Shown: one piece after another, positions 1 to 10,700 of the stretch | Position numbering within the stretch: position 1 is the stretch's first letter | How the letters are laid out: each line of letters begins with the position of its first letter | NCBI GenBank assembly: GCA_000818945.1 | Contig: KN805380.1 | Span: 693,133-757,132, forward strand | DNA length: 64,000 nucleotides | Reading direction: 5' to 3' | From: Schizochytrium sp. CCTCC M209059 | Taxonomy: Eukaryota; Sar; Bigyra; Thraustochytrida; Thraustochytriidae | Translations under genes and position numbers: made by a program | Notes under the pieces: model-generated | Seen by the model: only the letters and a program-made list of their open reading frames with translations | Database searches by the model: none | What the model was told of the DNA's origin: nothing

Positions 1-20
1 GCAGGTCGACTGACCTTGAA

Positions 21-2891
21 ATGTGTGTATCATGTTCAACGGGGCTGCTTCTCTCGGCCCAGATAGTTTTTTCGGACCAACGCACGCAATCAGAGGGTCT
101 TTCAATTCTGGTAGATTTTGTCAAATCTGCAAAAATCTCTGCATCGAGCGCGTCGCTTCCGAGAATCATTTTCGCAACAGGGTCTCAAGGCCAGATGGAC
201 CTCACAGAGCACGTTTCCTTTCTCAAGGACGCGGAGATAGTCTTTGTTGAGCGCTCTGACAGCGGCAGTATGAGGAGAAATGCGAGCGCATTAACGCAAT
301 GTGGCCCAGCGGTCGGAGTGCCCTCTGGACAAGGCATCAACTGCCGCGCGCTCTTCGCCGAGTCCAGAGTCAATAATGGAAGCGAGGGCACTGCGTCGGT
401 TGACAAGGCCCATGCTGCTTTTATCGAAGTACCGCAGCAGCGTGTGCATCATGTCCAAACAGGAAATTTTTCCTGGACCGGGTTCCCGTGTCAAACATTG
501 CTTGACTGGAGTCTTTGCTTTCGTCAGACTTATTACAAGCGTGACCAGGATGGCGCAAGTCGAGGAGTGGGACCGCTTTATATCGAGCACGAAGGTCTGC
601 GTTTGCTAAGTACGCCCGATGCTGCGTGGGACCAGAACGCGGACTGGGCTCTTGCAAGACTCTTTCATATTGATGAGCATGTCGCCGCAGACTTCGCGAC
701 GTCTTCCTCTTCTTCTTCTTCGCAATATCCAGATTTCGCTCCGTGGCAGGACTTGAACTTGGAACAAGATTCTCGATCCAAGCGGCGAAAAGTTGTGCCT
801 AATCCACCAAATGAAAGGACCCGCGAAAACTTCTTCCGCCATGCTATGCGTCATTGGTTTCCTATTGATTGTTCTCCTCTCGACAGCAAAGCTGTCGCGG
901 TGACGGACAAGCTGGAAGCAGCTTTAAAGCTTTGTGACTGGAAGCTAGAGCAACCACGCTATTTTGGCCTCGTGGAGTCATCGAAAGTGCCTTGCGCGGC
1001 AATTACATCCCTTACGCTTGCAAGTATCACATTGCATGGTACGCCATCACTGCTCAGGGAGAGTGTTGTTGTGGAGCACGTCAGAAGGTTTGCTATTGAC
1101 ATGACATACTTTGAGGCAAACGAAAACCCTCTTGTTTGTAACGATGACTCCAAGACGTTTCGCGTCGCAGTAAAGTCTGACAAAGTGCGAGTTCGTGTAC
1201 GCCACAAATGCGCAGTTGCTGGAACAAAATATGCCTTGCTCGTTTCCGAGGAGCGCCCGATACTCCTCGTCCACGTAGGTGAGACCAGACACGCGCGCAT
1301 TCTCGAAGGCATCGCCAATGTAGCCACCCAATATCTTCCGTTTGCATTTCCTGAGCAGAGGACGGGCGTGAGTGGAGTAGAGATCCCCAGAATTCGCGCC
1401 GAGGACGGAACAGACTTGTACGCTGGTGCCCGAGACTTTTATACTTTCGAGACGCGCGTTTTACTCTGGCGAGCGCAACGCCTACGAATGGACTCCAAAC
1501 CAAAAAGCGCGCATACATCACTTTCACTTGTTCCTCGTGTCGCAGGTCTCTGGGAGCTCATTTTGAGCGCGTCAGCACCTCCACATCGCGAAATTCAGGC
1601 TTTTATGGCTCGATTCGTAGCGCATTGTCTCTCCGGAGAAGAGTCTCTAGCAATGCAGAAGCTTGCGCTTGTCTGTTTCCAGGTAGCCTTTAATGCATGG
1701 CGGACACACGCTCTTGCTTCGAGACTCGAAGCGATTATGGCAACAAAGAGCCACGAGAACCTGCAGCGCGAACTGCAGGCATCCAAACCGCTTTCAAGTT
1801 TTCTCTTAGATCTCTGTTCCGGCATGGCGAGCGCTGGGGGCGAGCGCCAGACTGCCGCACATTTACAGCAGCAGCAACCGCAGACATCGCAGGAACGACA
1901 TCAAACTGAGTCGAGCTCGTGGGGTGCGCATGGTTCGGGCGAAGGCAGTCACTTTGATCCACCAGCGAATGAAGATCTTGGCACAACGCACGATGAGGTG
2001 AGTATGTACCACCATCAACAACAGCAACAGCAACAGTCACAAGATTCGGCAATTGCGCTCGCGCAATCACGAGGGTCTCAACACCAGGGTTCGCAGCGTC
2101 TGGTCGCCGTAGAGGGCGCAAAATACAACCGCATTCACGCGGCGAACACCGTCGAGGGCTCTCGAACGCGACTCAACTCGAATTTGCAACATTTTCATGT
2201 ATATGCGCCGCCACGCAAAGGCAAGGACGTTGCTCGTTTGAGCTGTGCTATCTGCTGTCGGCTCTGTGCCTCTGGCAAGGACCACGAGTATCGTGTCGGT
2301 CGCGGGACAAGCAAGTGGTGCTCCGTGTGTCACGTTGCACTCTGCAAGAGATGTTTCCATCCATTTCATAGCTTGCGCAAGATCCCGGTGCCAAAGTGTT
2401 TGGCAGCTCGAGACATGAAAGCCACGTCATCCGCAGATATACCTTGGGGAGAGAATGAAGTGGAGACATCTCTGCTCTCATCCAAGCACGATGGCACGGC
2501 AAACAAGAACGTTGCTGCCGTCGGAGAATCGGGCGCGCGCCGCCTCTCTGCGCCCATGATCACGTACACAGAAAGTGCAAACACTGTCGGGAGCATGGAA
2601 GACATGGCATCATCAATGCAACAGGCGCACCTGCATCTCCAGCATTTGAATCAGCAACAACAGCAACAACAGCAACAGCAGGTCCCGCCGACCCACCACG
2701 AGACGAGAACGAGCGCGCTCAGTGAGAGAAATTCTCGCATTCGTCTCCAACAACATCAGCGGCACCAGCAGCACCAGCAGCACCAACAGCAACAACAACA
2801 ACAACAACATCAAGTTTCACACCAACAGCATCAAGACAGCCAGAGACACAATCGCGAAAATGAAGAACTTTATGGTACAAGTTCGCTCTGA
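21..2891 (+). CDS. Polyglutamine-rich protein with C-terminal zinc-ribbon-like cluster (5' end open)
   Basis: I do not recognise the first 600 or so residues. The frame is open to the left edge of the window, so the true start may lie outside it; the ATG used is the first one in frame. Residues about 740-785 hold a Cys/His cluster with motifs CAICCRLC, WCSVCHVALC and KRCFHPFH. The spacing resembles the cysteine-rich domain at the C-terminus of piggyBac-type transposases, but I see no DDE catalytic core, so this would at most be a domesticated or convergent zinc-binding module. Three glutamine tracts (near residues 665, 878 and 910-932) and a basic KRRK stretch near 255 suggest a nuclear or scaffold protein. 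Its 3' end overlaps the end of the opposite-strand gene. The reading frame is convincing; the function is unknown. Confidence 0.7.
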   Translation: MCVSCSTGLLLSAQIVFSDQRTQSEGLSILVDFVKSAKISASSASLPRIIFATGSQGQMDLTEHVSFLKDAEIVFVERSDSGSMRRNASALTQCGPAVGVPSGQGINCRALFAESRVNNGSEGTASVDKAHAAFIEVPQQRVHHVQTGNFSWTGFPCQTLLDWSLCFRQTYYKRDQDGASRGVGPLYIEHEGLRLLSTPDAAWDQNADWALARLFHIDEHVAADFATSSSSSSSQYPDFAPWQDLNLEQDSRSKRRKVVPNPPNERTRENFFRHAMRHWFPIDCSPLDSKAVAVTDKLEAALKLCDWKLEQPRYFGLVESSKVPCAAITSLTLASITLHGTPSLLRESVVVEHVRRFAIDMTYFEANENPLVCNDDSKTFRVAVKSDKVRVRVRHKCAVAGTKYALLVSEERPILLVHVGETRHARILEGIANVATQYLPFAFPEQRTGVSGVEIPRIRAEDGTDLYAGARDFYTFETRVLLWRAQRLRMDSKPKSAHTSLSLVPRVAGLWELILSASAPPHREIQAFMARFVAHCLSGEESLAMQKLALVCFQVAFNAWRTHALASRLEAIMATKSHENLQRELQASKPLSSFLLDLCSGMASAGGERQTAAHLQQQQPQTSQERHQTESSSWGAHGSGEGSHFDPPANEDLGTTHDEVSMYHHQQQQQQQSQDSAIALAQSRGSQHQGSQRLVAVEGAKYNRIHAANTVEGSRTRLNSNLQHFHVYAPPRKGKDVARLSCAICCRLCASGKDHEYRVGRGTSKWCSVCHVALCKRCFHPFHSLRKIPVPKCLAARDMKATSSADIPWGENEVETSLLSSKHDGTANKNVAAVGESGARRLSAPMITYTESANTVGSMEDMASSMQQAHLHLQHLNQQQQQQQQQQVPPTHHETRTSALSERNSRIRLQQHQRHQQHQQHQQQQQQQQHQVSHQQHQDSQRHNRENEELYGTSSL

Positions 2892-5800
2892 CGCGATTGG
2901 GCTTTCCATTTAAAGGTTCGGACACGAAAGGTGCCCTCGGGATGACGCAGGACCCTGTCAACGAGTTGGCGCTGGTCCTCAGCACAGTACTCAATGACTT
3001 CGAGGCCAATTGATTTTGTCGAATAATCGCGCATACTTTTATTGGCAGCAAAGTCCTTGCCATACCAATACACTAGCTTTGGCAGACCAATAATGTGCTT
3101 GACAGTTTCGATCTTGAGATGCTCCCGCAAAAAGTCTGCGGCTGCTACGTCCAGAAGCTTGTCCAACTGGGACGGTGAGTTGAAGACGACAATCTTGGAA
3201 GATGTGCTCTTGGTGCCATAGTTGATGACCAAATTGATGCGTGGCTCTGGCGTACGGAGCTCGAGCAAACGGGTGAATCGGCTTGTCGGATACGAGGTCG
3301 AGACCATCGTACGCGCAAGACTCATGGGTTTGCGCAAAATACAGTGCTCGATCTCCGCCAGCGAGAGGACCATGGCCTGTCCACTGGGCCCGGCGCCAAT
3401 CGCGTACGAAACGCGAGATCCAAACGAGGCCCAGCCCAGCAGACTCGAAGGCTGACCCACAAGGTACTTGGCATGCAAGCGCAAGGCGTGGTAGAGATTG
3501 AGAGCAAAACAGGTTGTCTCCTCGTGCGTCATGACGCGACTCCAGCCGTAAATGTTCAGTTCGCGCAGCTGCGAGGCTTGGTCAAAGAATCGTATCTGGT
3601 CCTCGAGCGACGAAGAGTCGTGCAGGGAAAGAGCTGTCCGAAGCAAAATACTGCTCAACTCCCAAGGCTTCATGGGCCACTTTTGCTCAAGGTGGGTGCG
3701 TGCATCGAGAAGGTCCTGTTCATACACAGTCGACACATTGTTGGAAGATTCAATGGACGCGAGCCTACCGTGAGGTCGTGCAGATACCGCGCCATTGGTC
3801 CCGACTTCACTGTAGCGCCGGCCAGACCATGCGGCCGGTCCAGCCGAGTCCACATCCGTCACATTGCCGCTCCGAAAACAGCCACTACTCGCACTCGCAC
3901 CGTTTCCGTTGGCCTCGTTGCCAGCTTCAGAGTATAAAAGTCTCCGCGAGAAGTCATTGTTAAAGTATAAACGGCGGCAGTTGATAATCATGCGCTTCTG
4001 GCTTCCCCATCGGCTTGACTCGACATTAAGAGAATCCGTCGTCATGTCTGACGTGAGCAAAGAGTCTGCGTCATCTGAGCTCGAGCCCGAACCACCGTCG
4101 TCGCGCCGCTCACGCTGCGCAGCGTCGGCGAGAATGTCTTGAAAAGCGACACGCTTCTCTGGAGAAGGCAATCCAAGCATGATGACTCGACCCTTGGTGT
4201 GTATCTCAAGGCATGGAAAGTAAGTCGCAAAAGGCACGAGCGTGGCGCTGGAAACCGCGCGTACCTCGAGGACACGCGAAGCAGAAAGCACAACAGCCGG
4301 CGATTTGCTGTTGCAGGCAAAAAGCAAGAGGTAAACATCGCTCTTGGCCTTGCCCCGAACCAGAACCGCCCACTCTTCATTCCACTTTGTCTCCCATAGA
4401 GGTCTCAGCACGGGACCTTCCCAGAGAGAAAAGAACTTGGAACCATCCGTGTACTTGCTCGAAACGGAGACATGCAGGTCATCGCATCGACTGGCAGCAA
4501 GGAGGCGGTGTCGCGACCTGAGCCACGACGGGGCAACGCGGGTAGCTGGCGCTGCAGCAAGCGTCTTGTCGAGCTGCTCGCGCAAAGATTCCCATTCCCA
4601 CGTTTTGCGCGGCTTCTTGGAAAGATCGGCTTCGCAATACTTGGCAAATTGATCGAGTTTGGCGAAGTGCTCACGCTGCTGCAGAAAGAGGAGCGAACCA
4701 TCAGAACGGGAGAGCACAAAGGAGATGCTCTTCCGTTTCGATCCGGCATGTTCGATCCACGCAAGGACAATGAGATCGCGAGTGGTGAGGCTGCGTGGCT
4801 CGGTGCCGGACGCCGTGCGTTGAACAGATATTCCCTCGTCAGCATTGGAGTCGCGGCTGTCGCGGGACCCAGATTCCTCTTCATCCTCGTACATCAAGTC
4901 GTGATCGACATCTCCGCCATCCTCGGAACCGACATAGAGGCCGACACTGTTCACGCGGGAGAGCGGTACCTTGGCGGATCTCTTTCGCGATCCGGCAGGT
5001 CCCACTTCTGAAGTTGCGTCAGCCCCAGTTGCAGAGGCGCCTACGTCTTCTCTATTCTCGGGGAGAATGATTGAGGGCTCGTCTTTTTCCCGAGCGTACC
5101 ACGTGTTCTCAATGGTGATACCAAAGTACGATCGCTTTTCATCCTCGTAGTGATGTTTTGCGTTTTCGGGTACGTCATATAAGACCAAATGGAGTGGCAT
5201 CGTGTCCCAAAAGAGACTCAAGTCGATGTTGCCAAGAGCGCCGAGATTAGTCACTTTCCATTCGATGACGTCAATATACATGGAGTGCACTTCAAATGTG
5301 ATGGTGTCACCTGCGTGCAGCGTCCCTTGGCCGTTCTTCTTGCGGGCCTTGACCTGCTCTGGCGTCTCGATAATTTCATCTTCAATGTTCGGAACTTCCT
5401 CTCCTGCCTTGGTCACTTGCAAAGCCGTTGCACCAATAAAGACGGGAAAAGCAATGTGTGGCAGCTCCTTGTGTCCGTCTTTGCTGTCGAGATGTTTTCC
5501 AAATGAGTAGTGCATACCGGAACTCACTTTTCGGAGAATGGAAAGGATGCCGCGGCAGAGGCCTTTGGTCACCATACCGAGTTGCATGTCCCCCGGGACC
5601 TTTCCACCTAGATACAGCGGTCCACGCGGCGTCTTTGACAAAGTGATTTGGAATTTGAGCTGGAAGCGACGCTGCTTGCCCGAAAAGTATGAAGCGAACG
5701 CGGGATCTTCACACTCCTTCGCGCGCAAGGCAAGAACCGTCTTGCCGCTTGCGTTTTCATTTTGAAACTCTTGTGGTCCGCTTCGCAAATTCGGGTAAAA

Positions 5801-6400
5801 GTGTTTGGGCTCCGCTTGCTCCATCAAATTTCGGATACGAATGAACGGGAACAAGGGGGCGTCGGATGGGGGTTTCTCTGTGTCCACCAAGGGGCCCTGG
5901 CTGAGCCTGCCTTCGGACTCTTCTTCATACTCCTCGTCGCCAGGTTCCTCGCTGCCCGCGCCGCTTGCGCCGCTTGCGCCGCTATTCAAAACGCCGGCTA
6001 CCGGGCCGTTCCCGTTCGACTTTCGTGTCCCGTGAGGGTTCCACGAGTCGATGGATGACATGGATGGCGATCGCACGGACGAGGAGACTGAGCGTCCCCG
6101 CGAAGAAGTCGCAGCCCTGGACCCAATTCCCATTTTCGTCGGGGATGGCGGCACAGCGTCGACGTTGCCAAAGGCGGGGAGATGGCTGGTATTTTTGCTG
6201 GCCGAGCCTTCGTTTTCATCACTGTTTTCGCTCGCGCTTGTCTTGGCCGTCGCGCCTGCCTCGACGTATTCATCATCAGCTTCCTTCGCTTGTCGGCCCG
6301 CGTTGATGCTATCGCCGCGCTTGGCCATCATCCACGAGATTGCCTGCATGAGCAGCACGCCCAGAATTGTGCCCACCACGACGCCCCAGGCAAACTCCAT
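2870..6400 (-). CDS. Membrane-anchored DUF1769-like / PH-like / DUF547-like protein (1176 aa)
   Basis: A hydrophobic N-terminus (residues about 4-24, GVVVGTILGVLLMQAISWMM) should anchor the protein in a membrane, with the rest cytosolic. An acidic, Ser-rich linker follows. Residues about 185-435 (SYFSGKQRRFQLKFQ, HIAFPVFIGATALQV, SMYIDVIEWKVTNLG) resemble DUF1769, the domain of fission yeast Duc1, a cortical PI(4,5)P2-binding protein. Residues about 655-765 look like a PH fold (KWNEEWAVLV ... RVIMLGLPSPEKRVAFQDIL). Residues about 930-1170 resemble DUF547 (FALNLYHALRLHAKYL, LAEIEHCILRKP, AAADFLREHL). A tethered, lipid-binding role at a membrane or contact site is my inference. The start is the only ATG that keeps the membrane segment. 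Its stop lies inside the convergent neighbour. Confidence 0.8.
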   Translation of the reverse strand: MEFAWGVVVGTILGVLLMQAISWMMAKRGDSINAGRQAKEADDEYVEAGATAKTSASENSDENEGSASKNTSHLPAFGNVDAVPPSPTKMGIGSRAATSSRGRSVSSSVRSPSMSSIDSWNPHGTRKSNGNGPVAGVLNSGASGASGAGSEEPGDEEYEEESEGRLSQGPLVDTEKPPSDAPLFPFIRIRNLMEQAEPKHFYPNLRSGPQEFQNENASGKTVLALRAKECEDPAFASYFSGKQRRFQLKFQITLSKTPRGPLYLGGKVPGDMQLGMVTKGLCRGILSILRKVSSGMHYSFGKHLDSKDGHKELPHIAFPVFIGATALQVTKAGEEVPNIEDEIIETPEQVKARKKNGQGTLHAGDTITFEVHSMYIDVIEWKVTNLGALGNIDLSLFWDTMPLHLVLYDVPENAKHHYEDEKRSYFGITIENTWYAREKDEPSIILPENREDVGASATGADATSEVGPAGSRKRSAKVPLSRVNSVGLYVGSEDGGDVDHDLMYEDEEESGSRDSRDSNADEGISVQRTASGTEPRSLTTRDLIVLAWIEHAGSKRKSISFVLSRSDGSLLFLQQREHFAKLDQFAKYCEADLSKKPRKTWEWESLREQLDKTLAAAPATRVAPSWLRSRHRLLAASRCDDLHVSVSSKYTDGSKFFSLWEGPVLRPLWETKWNEEWAVLVRGKAKSDVYLLLFACNSKSPAVVLSASRVLEVRAVSSATLVPFATYFPCLEIHTKGRVIMLGLPSPEKRVAFQDILADAAQRERRDDGGSGSSSDDADSLLTSDMTTDSLNVESSRWGSQKRMIINCRRLYFNNDFSRRLLYSEAGNEANGNGASASSGCFRSGNVTDVDSAGPAAWSGRRYSEVGTNGAVSARPHGRLASIESSNNVSTVYEQDLLDARTHLEQKWPMKPWELSSILLRTALSLHDSSSLEDQIRFFDQASQLRELNIYGWSRVMTHEETTCFALNLYHALRLHAKYLVGQPSSLLGWASFGSRVSYAIGAGPSGQAMVLSLAEIEHCILRKPMSLARTMVSTSYPTSRFTRLLELRTPEPRINLVINYGTKSTSSKIVVFNSPSQLDKLLDVAAADFLREHLKIETVKHIIGLPKLVYWYGKDFAANKSMRDYSTKSIGLEVIEYCAEDQRQLVDRVLRHPEGTFRVRTFKWKAQSRQSELVP

Positions 6401-7743
6401 CGTGGCTTTGCTTGCCCCTTCGTTGCCTTTGAACCAGTCTGCGAGCTTCGCCGCCCGACTCTAGCTGGTTCAACAGCGGCTGGCAGCGGCAGCGGCGGTC
6501 TCCGCGCCGCGGCAGATAGACGGATAGAGAGACAGATTTTTAGCCGCGCTGATCTCCTAGCTCAGCGCGGACTCGGCAGTCTGGCGCAGAGCTGAGATAC
6601 GCTGAGCTGAGCTGCGCTGCGCTGCACTGCACTGAGCTGATGAGCTGATCGAGGCGGTCGTCTTCGCCCTGAATGAGACGACCACCACGACAACTTGCAC
6701 GACGACGACGACGAAGAAGAAGAAGAACACGACGATCACCGCGTTTCCTTTCTTGGCGTTGAGGCGCGGTCGCCCACAAACAAGAGGTCAGAGGCGAGCT
6801 TGGCGCACAGACCGCAGGCGGGCGAGCCAAAGCGCCCTCCCTTTTCCCCCGCTCCCTCGCCCCCTCCCTCCTCGCCGCCAGCGCCGGCCTCGCCGCGCGG
6901 TCCCTGCGAGCGAGCTCGGGTTTTGCGCGTCTCGATGGACACGTATTTATACGTATAGGCCTAGGCCTAGGTCACGGTAGTATACGTAGTACTTTACACG
7001 ACCTGTTTTGAGAAGGAGACCCCGTGTGCGTCAACCCCGTTGGGTGAGGCTCGCCTCGCCTGCTGCAGCTGCGCTCGCCCACCCGCGCGCCCGCCGGCTG
7101 GTCCTCCTGCGCGCAGGCCTCCGCAGCCGCGGCCAGTGCGGGTCTGGCTCCGCCCGCCTGTGCATCGCGAGCTCGGATGGCTGACGTTCACATTCGACGC
7201 CACGGACCGCTCACTCACGATGGAGAGGTGCGGCGCGGGGAAAGGGTTGCGGAGGTTATGCACGTTGTAGTTTCTGCGGCCGTGGGGAGGTCCAACCGTC
7301 CAATGGGTCTCTTCAGGAGACCTGGATACGGGGAAGCAGGACACTGAGTTTGAATCGAGTCGGAGTGGGCGGCGCCGCAGATTTTTGACGAGTGAGCGAG
7401 CAAGCAAGCAAGACGAAGGCGAAGTTCGAACTCGAGGAGCGGCGCGCGGGCGCCGGCGCGCTGAGGTCTGTCTGGCCTCTGCGGAAGGCACAGCCCGCCG
7501 CCCGCCGCCAGGGCCGCCCGGGCAGTCGGGACCGCCAGAGCCCGAAGACCTACTCACCCTGGCCCCCGCGTCGGTCCCGATTCGAGTCAAGTTGACACGA
7601 GTCGAGCCGGCGAGCTTGGCACGTGTGCAGCTGCAACAGCTAGTTGATCGTCGTCGACCTGGGACGAGAACGTCGCAGGAGAGCGACACGGAAATCGCGC
7701 GGTGCTGCCTCTTGCCTAGCAGGCCGAGCCGGGTCCCGCAAAG
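6401..7743. other. Divergent intergenic region upstream of the DUF1769-like gene and VPS13
   Basis: About 1.34 kb separate two divergent starts, so both promoters should lie here. The left part has imperfect CTGAG/CTGCG repeats (6590-6650) and GAC/GAA runs (6700-6735). The middle is C-rich. A short CAAG run lies at 7397-7410 on the VPS13 sense strand. I see no conserved coding fragment in either strand. Confidence 0.6.
6941..6990. promoter_or_regulatory. Palindromic cluster, possible regulatory element
   Basis: A perfect 14-bp palindrome TAGGCCTAGGCCTA (6956-6969) is flanked by TATACGTA-like words on both sides. It is the most AT-containing and symmetric stretch of an otherwise GC-rich divergent promoter region. 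A binding-site role is a guess. Confidence 0.3.
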
Positions 7744-10700
7744 ATGCTCAGCGACTATCTCCTCGGCCCGCTGAAGCGGTATCTGACACAGACGTTGAGC
7801 ACCAGCTTGTCAAAGTACATTTCCAACATCAATGTTGATACCCTCGGCGTCGGTGGCGACATCATCCTGCGTGACTTGGAGTTACGGTTAGATGTTCTCC
7901 AGGAAAGCCTCAAGATCCCGCTTGCCTTTGAGTTCTCGAGAGGTTTTATCAAAGAGCTTCGCATCCAGATTCACTGGACTAAGCTCATGTCACAGCCTAT
8001 CCATGTGAAGGTGAGCACCATTGAGATTATTTTGACTGCGCGTAGCGAGCTGCAGTTCCGCCGTCTTCAGCTCGCATACCAGCGCCACACCTCAAAGTCA
8101 GGCGCAGACTCTTCACAAGACGCCAAGGCCGCGCATGCAGCTGCTAAAACAACAGCCAAGAGCGGCAAGCTCGCCAATGGAACGCAATCGCCTGGACGTA
8201 AGTCCGGGACCAATGGTGCCGGCCCGCAGTCTCCCGCGCGTGCTTCATCAGCAACAGCAGCAGGAGGAGGCGGTGCTACTGCCGCAAACACCATGGCCGG
8301 TGCAGGGACTGATTCCAGCGAAAGCGGAGGCTGGCTGCACGACGCCATTCGAAAGATTATCGCCAATGCAACTGTAGAAATCAACGACCTGGTACTCAAG
8401 TACGAGCACGCAAATGTCGTCCTCTCTACCTCATTTCGGTCGCTGCGTGTTTCGTCCGCGGACCCGAGTCAAGGCTGGAAGGTGGCCTTTCAAGAGCCCA
8501 AGGGCGTCAATCGCAGCATTTTCAAGGCGATTGACGTGCGCGACCTCACCATTAATCTGGACCGAACTCATGGCGAAAGCTCGCGCCGTATCTCCTTGGG
8601 CGGTCTTGTAACGCCGCGCTCTCTTCGACACCGCAGCACGTCAGGATCCTCCGCCGAAGAGACTCTCCTCGGCGGCGGCAGCCCAAGGCGACGCGCGAGA
8701 GTCACAGCGACTGAGCTTCCCATTCTTCGACGTGCGAGTATTTCGGTTCGTGCCCGGGTAAGCACAGACCCGTTTGCTTCACGATACGGCGCTGCAGGTG
8801 TCAACGACGGAGATGATAACGAAGCCTTTGCTTCTCGCCGGCAAGGGCATCCTGAAGAAAACGGGATACGGGCGTCCTCTTCAGCTTCTTCACTCCAGCC
8901 TTCGTCGCATACTCACGGTCGGTCTCGTAGTTTAGAAGGCTCGCGATTCCAGTTGCCGCGCTCCTCGAGCGAAGCGTCTAGCGTTGCCAAGTTAGGCGCC
9001 TCGAATGCAAAGTCGGCAGCGGGAACCAAAGACGTCGATCTCCCAGATACAAGTGTTGATCCGTTCAAAGGAGCACCTTGTCTGTTGCCAATACTCTGCG
9101 AGGAAGACACGTCTCGCTGGCGCGCTCGCAGCTCGCAGGATGCAGAGCATCCCGAATTGGATTGGACAGTAATTTCCATCTCGGACATGCATATTCGTAA
9201 GCTTGACCTTTCTGTGAGTAACGAACAGTTTATCATGCTCGAGGAACTCATGGTCTTGCCTGAGGATGAAGATTCTGTCGATGATCCCGATGCTTCTGCT
9301 GCTGATCCGTCTGGAGAAAAGGACGATGCAGACACGACATCCCCAGCATCTCCTTCTGCTACTTCATCATCTTCATCGGACTCGTCAGACTCGCCAAGCT
9401 CGTCGGGTGCTTCATCTTCACCGCCTTCCTCCCTCGTTTCTGTGGACGAAACACAAAAGCAAGATGTCGTTCGAGAGGACATTGAGCGAGATCTCGAAGC
9501 CTCTGCGGAACAAGCGGTCGAGGAAGAAGGCGCCGTGGGCGTCGCCGTCGAACGCACAGCCGCCGAGAGCCAGGAAAGCGGCTGGGGAAGTTGGGCGTGG
9601 GGTGTCCTAGTGGGAGATGTTGAGCAAGAACTTGACGATGTCGAAGTCGAAATGCTCTATGATGCTGCAGAGACCGCAAAGCGCAGGGAAGCGGCACGCA
9701 TGCAAGCTGCACGTCTTGCGCGGGAGCGAAAAAGACTTCTTGTCGTCGCTGGAACTCGCGTAGACTCGATTAGTTTTACGTTTCTCGTTCACAAAGAAAC
9801 GCGCGACGACAACACCAAGCATACAGTTCAAGGCAACGCAAATTTGAACCAAACGAGCACGACGAGTGCATTGCTCGGCGACGATTCGGCTCTGACGATC
9901 GACGAAGAAGGAGGAGACCGCGAAGACGGAGGAGAGTTCGTTTCTGTGCCCGTGGCCAATGTTGGCATGGTTAAAGTGCGTTTGGATCGCACTCAACAAG
10001 GGTCAGCTCTGCCGCAGCGCAGACAAAAAGTTGCAGGCACCAGGCTTGACGAGCTTTTGCGCTTCGCTGTCCAAGGTATTACATTAGAAGTCCGAAAAGT
10101 TGACGATCTCATTGAGGATCACACAAAGGCCTTTGTCGACATTTATGCAGATGTTGATCTTGTGCGAATTTGCCGCCTGGAAGCGGCAACGTCCGTATCC
10201 CATGACGTGGCGCTGTGGGGAGAATCGACAGAATTTACAAGCAACACAAACAGCGCAATCCTTGATGCAATGCCACACCCTTGGTTCTGCTGGAGTTTCT
10301 TCAATAGCGCAAACGGCATGGCAACATATCCCGAACACTGCGAAAAGGAGTGCTGTGTAGGAAGCTCTCTTTATCGACGGTCTGACAAGGCCCTCCGCTT
10401 CCACTGCCATGCACCCACAGGGCAGCTCAATCCACCGACCTCTTCCGGAAATCCAACCGTGGACGTTGACACCCCGGCACTATCCCCGGCCACGGCGCCC
10501 ATCTATGTAGACGCTGCAGTAGGACCCGTGTCGTGCAGACTTGACCTTCTCTCGGTCGTGGGCATCTACGAGTTCTTTGGACTCTCTGCTGCATCCCCAG
10601 ACGAACTTGGGACCCGCTCGGGGCTTCCAGAGCTCCGCAAGGGCACAGCCGGCGCTGCCTTGAAAGAACTTGCTGCAGAGTATTCAAGTTCAACCCGTCC

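Noticed and set aside
7424..7440. GTTCGAACTC as a tRNA T-loop
   Set aside because: No matching acceptor stem, D-loop or anticodon stem can be drawn around it.
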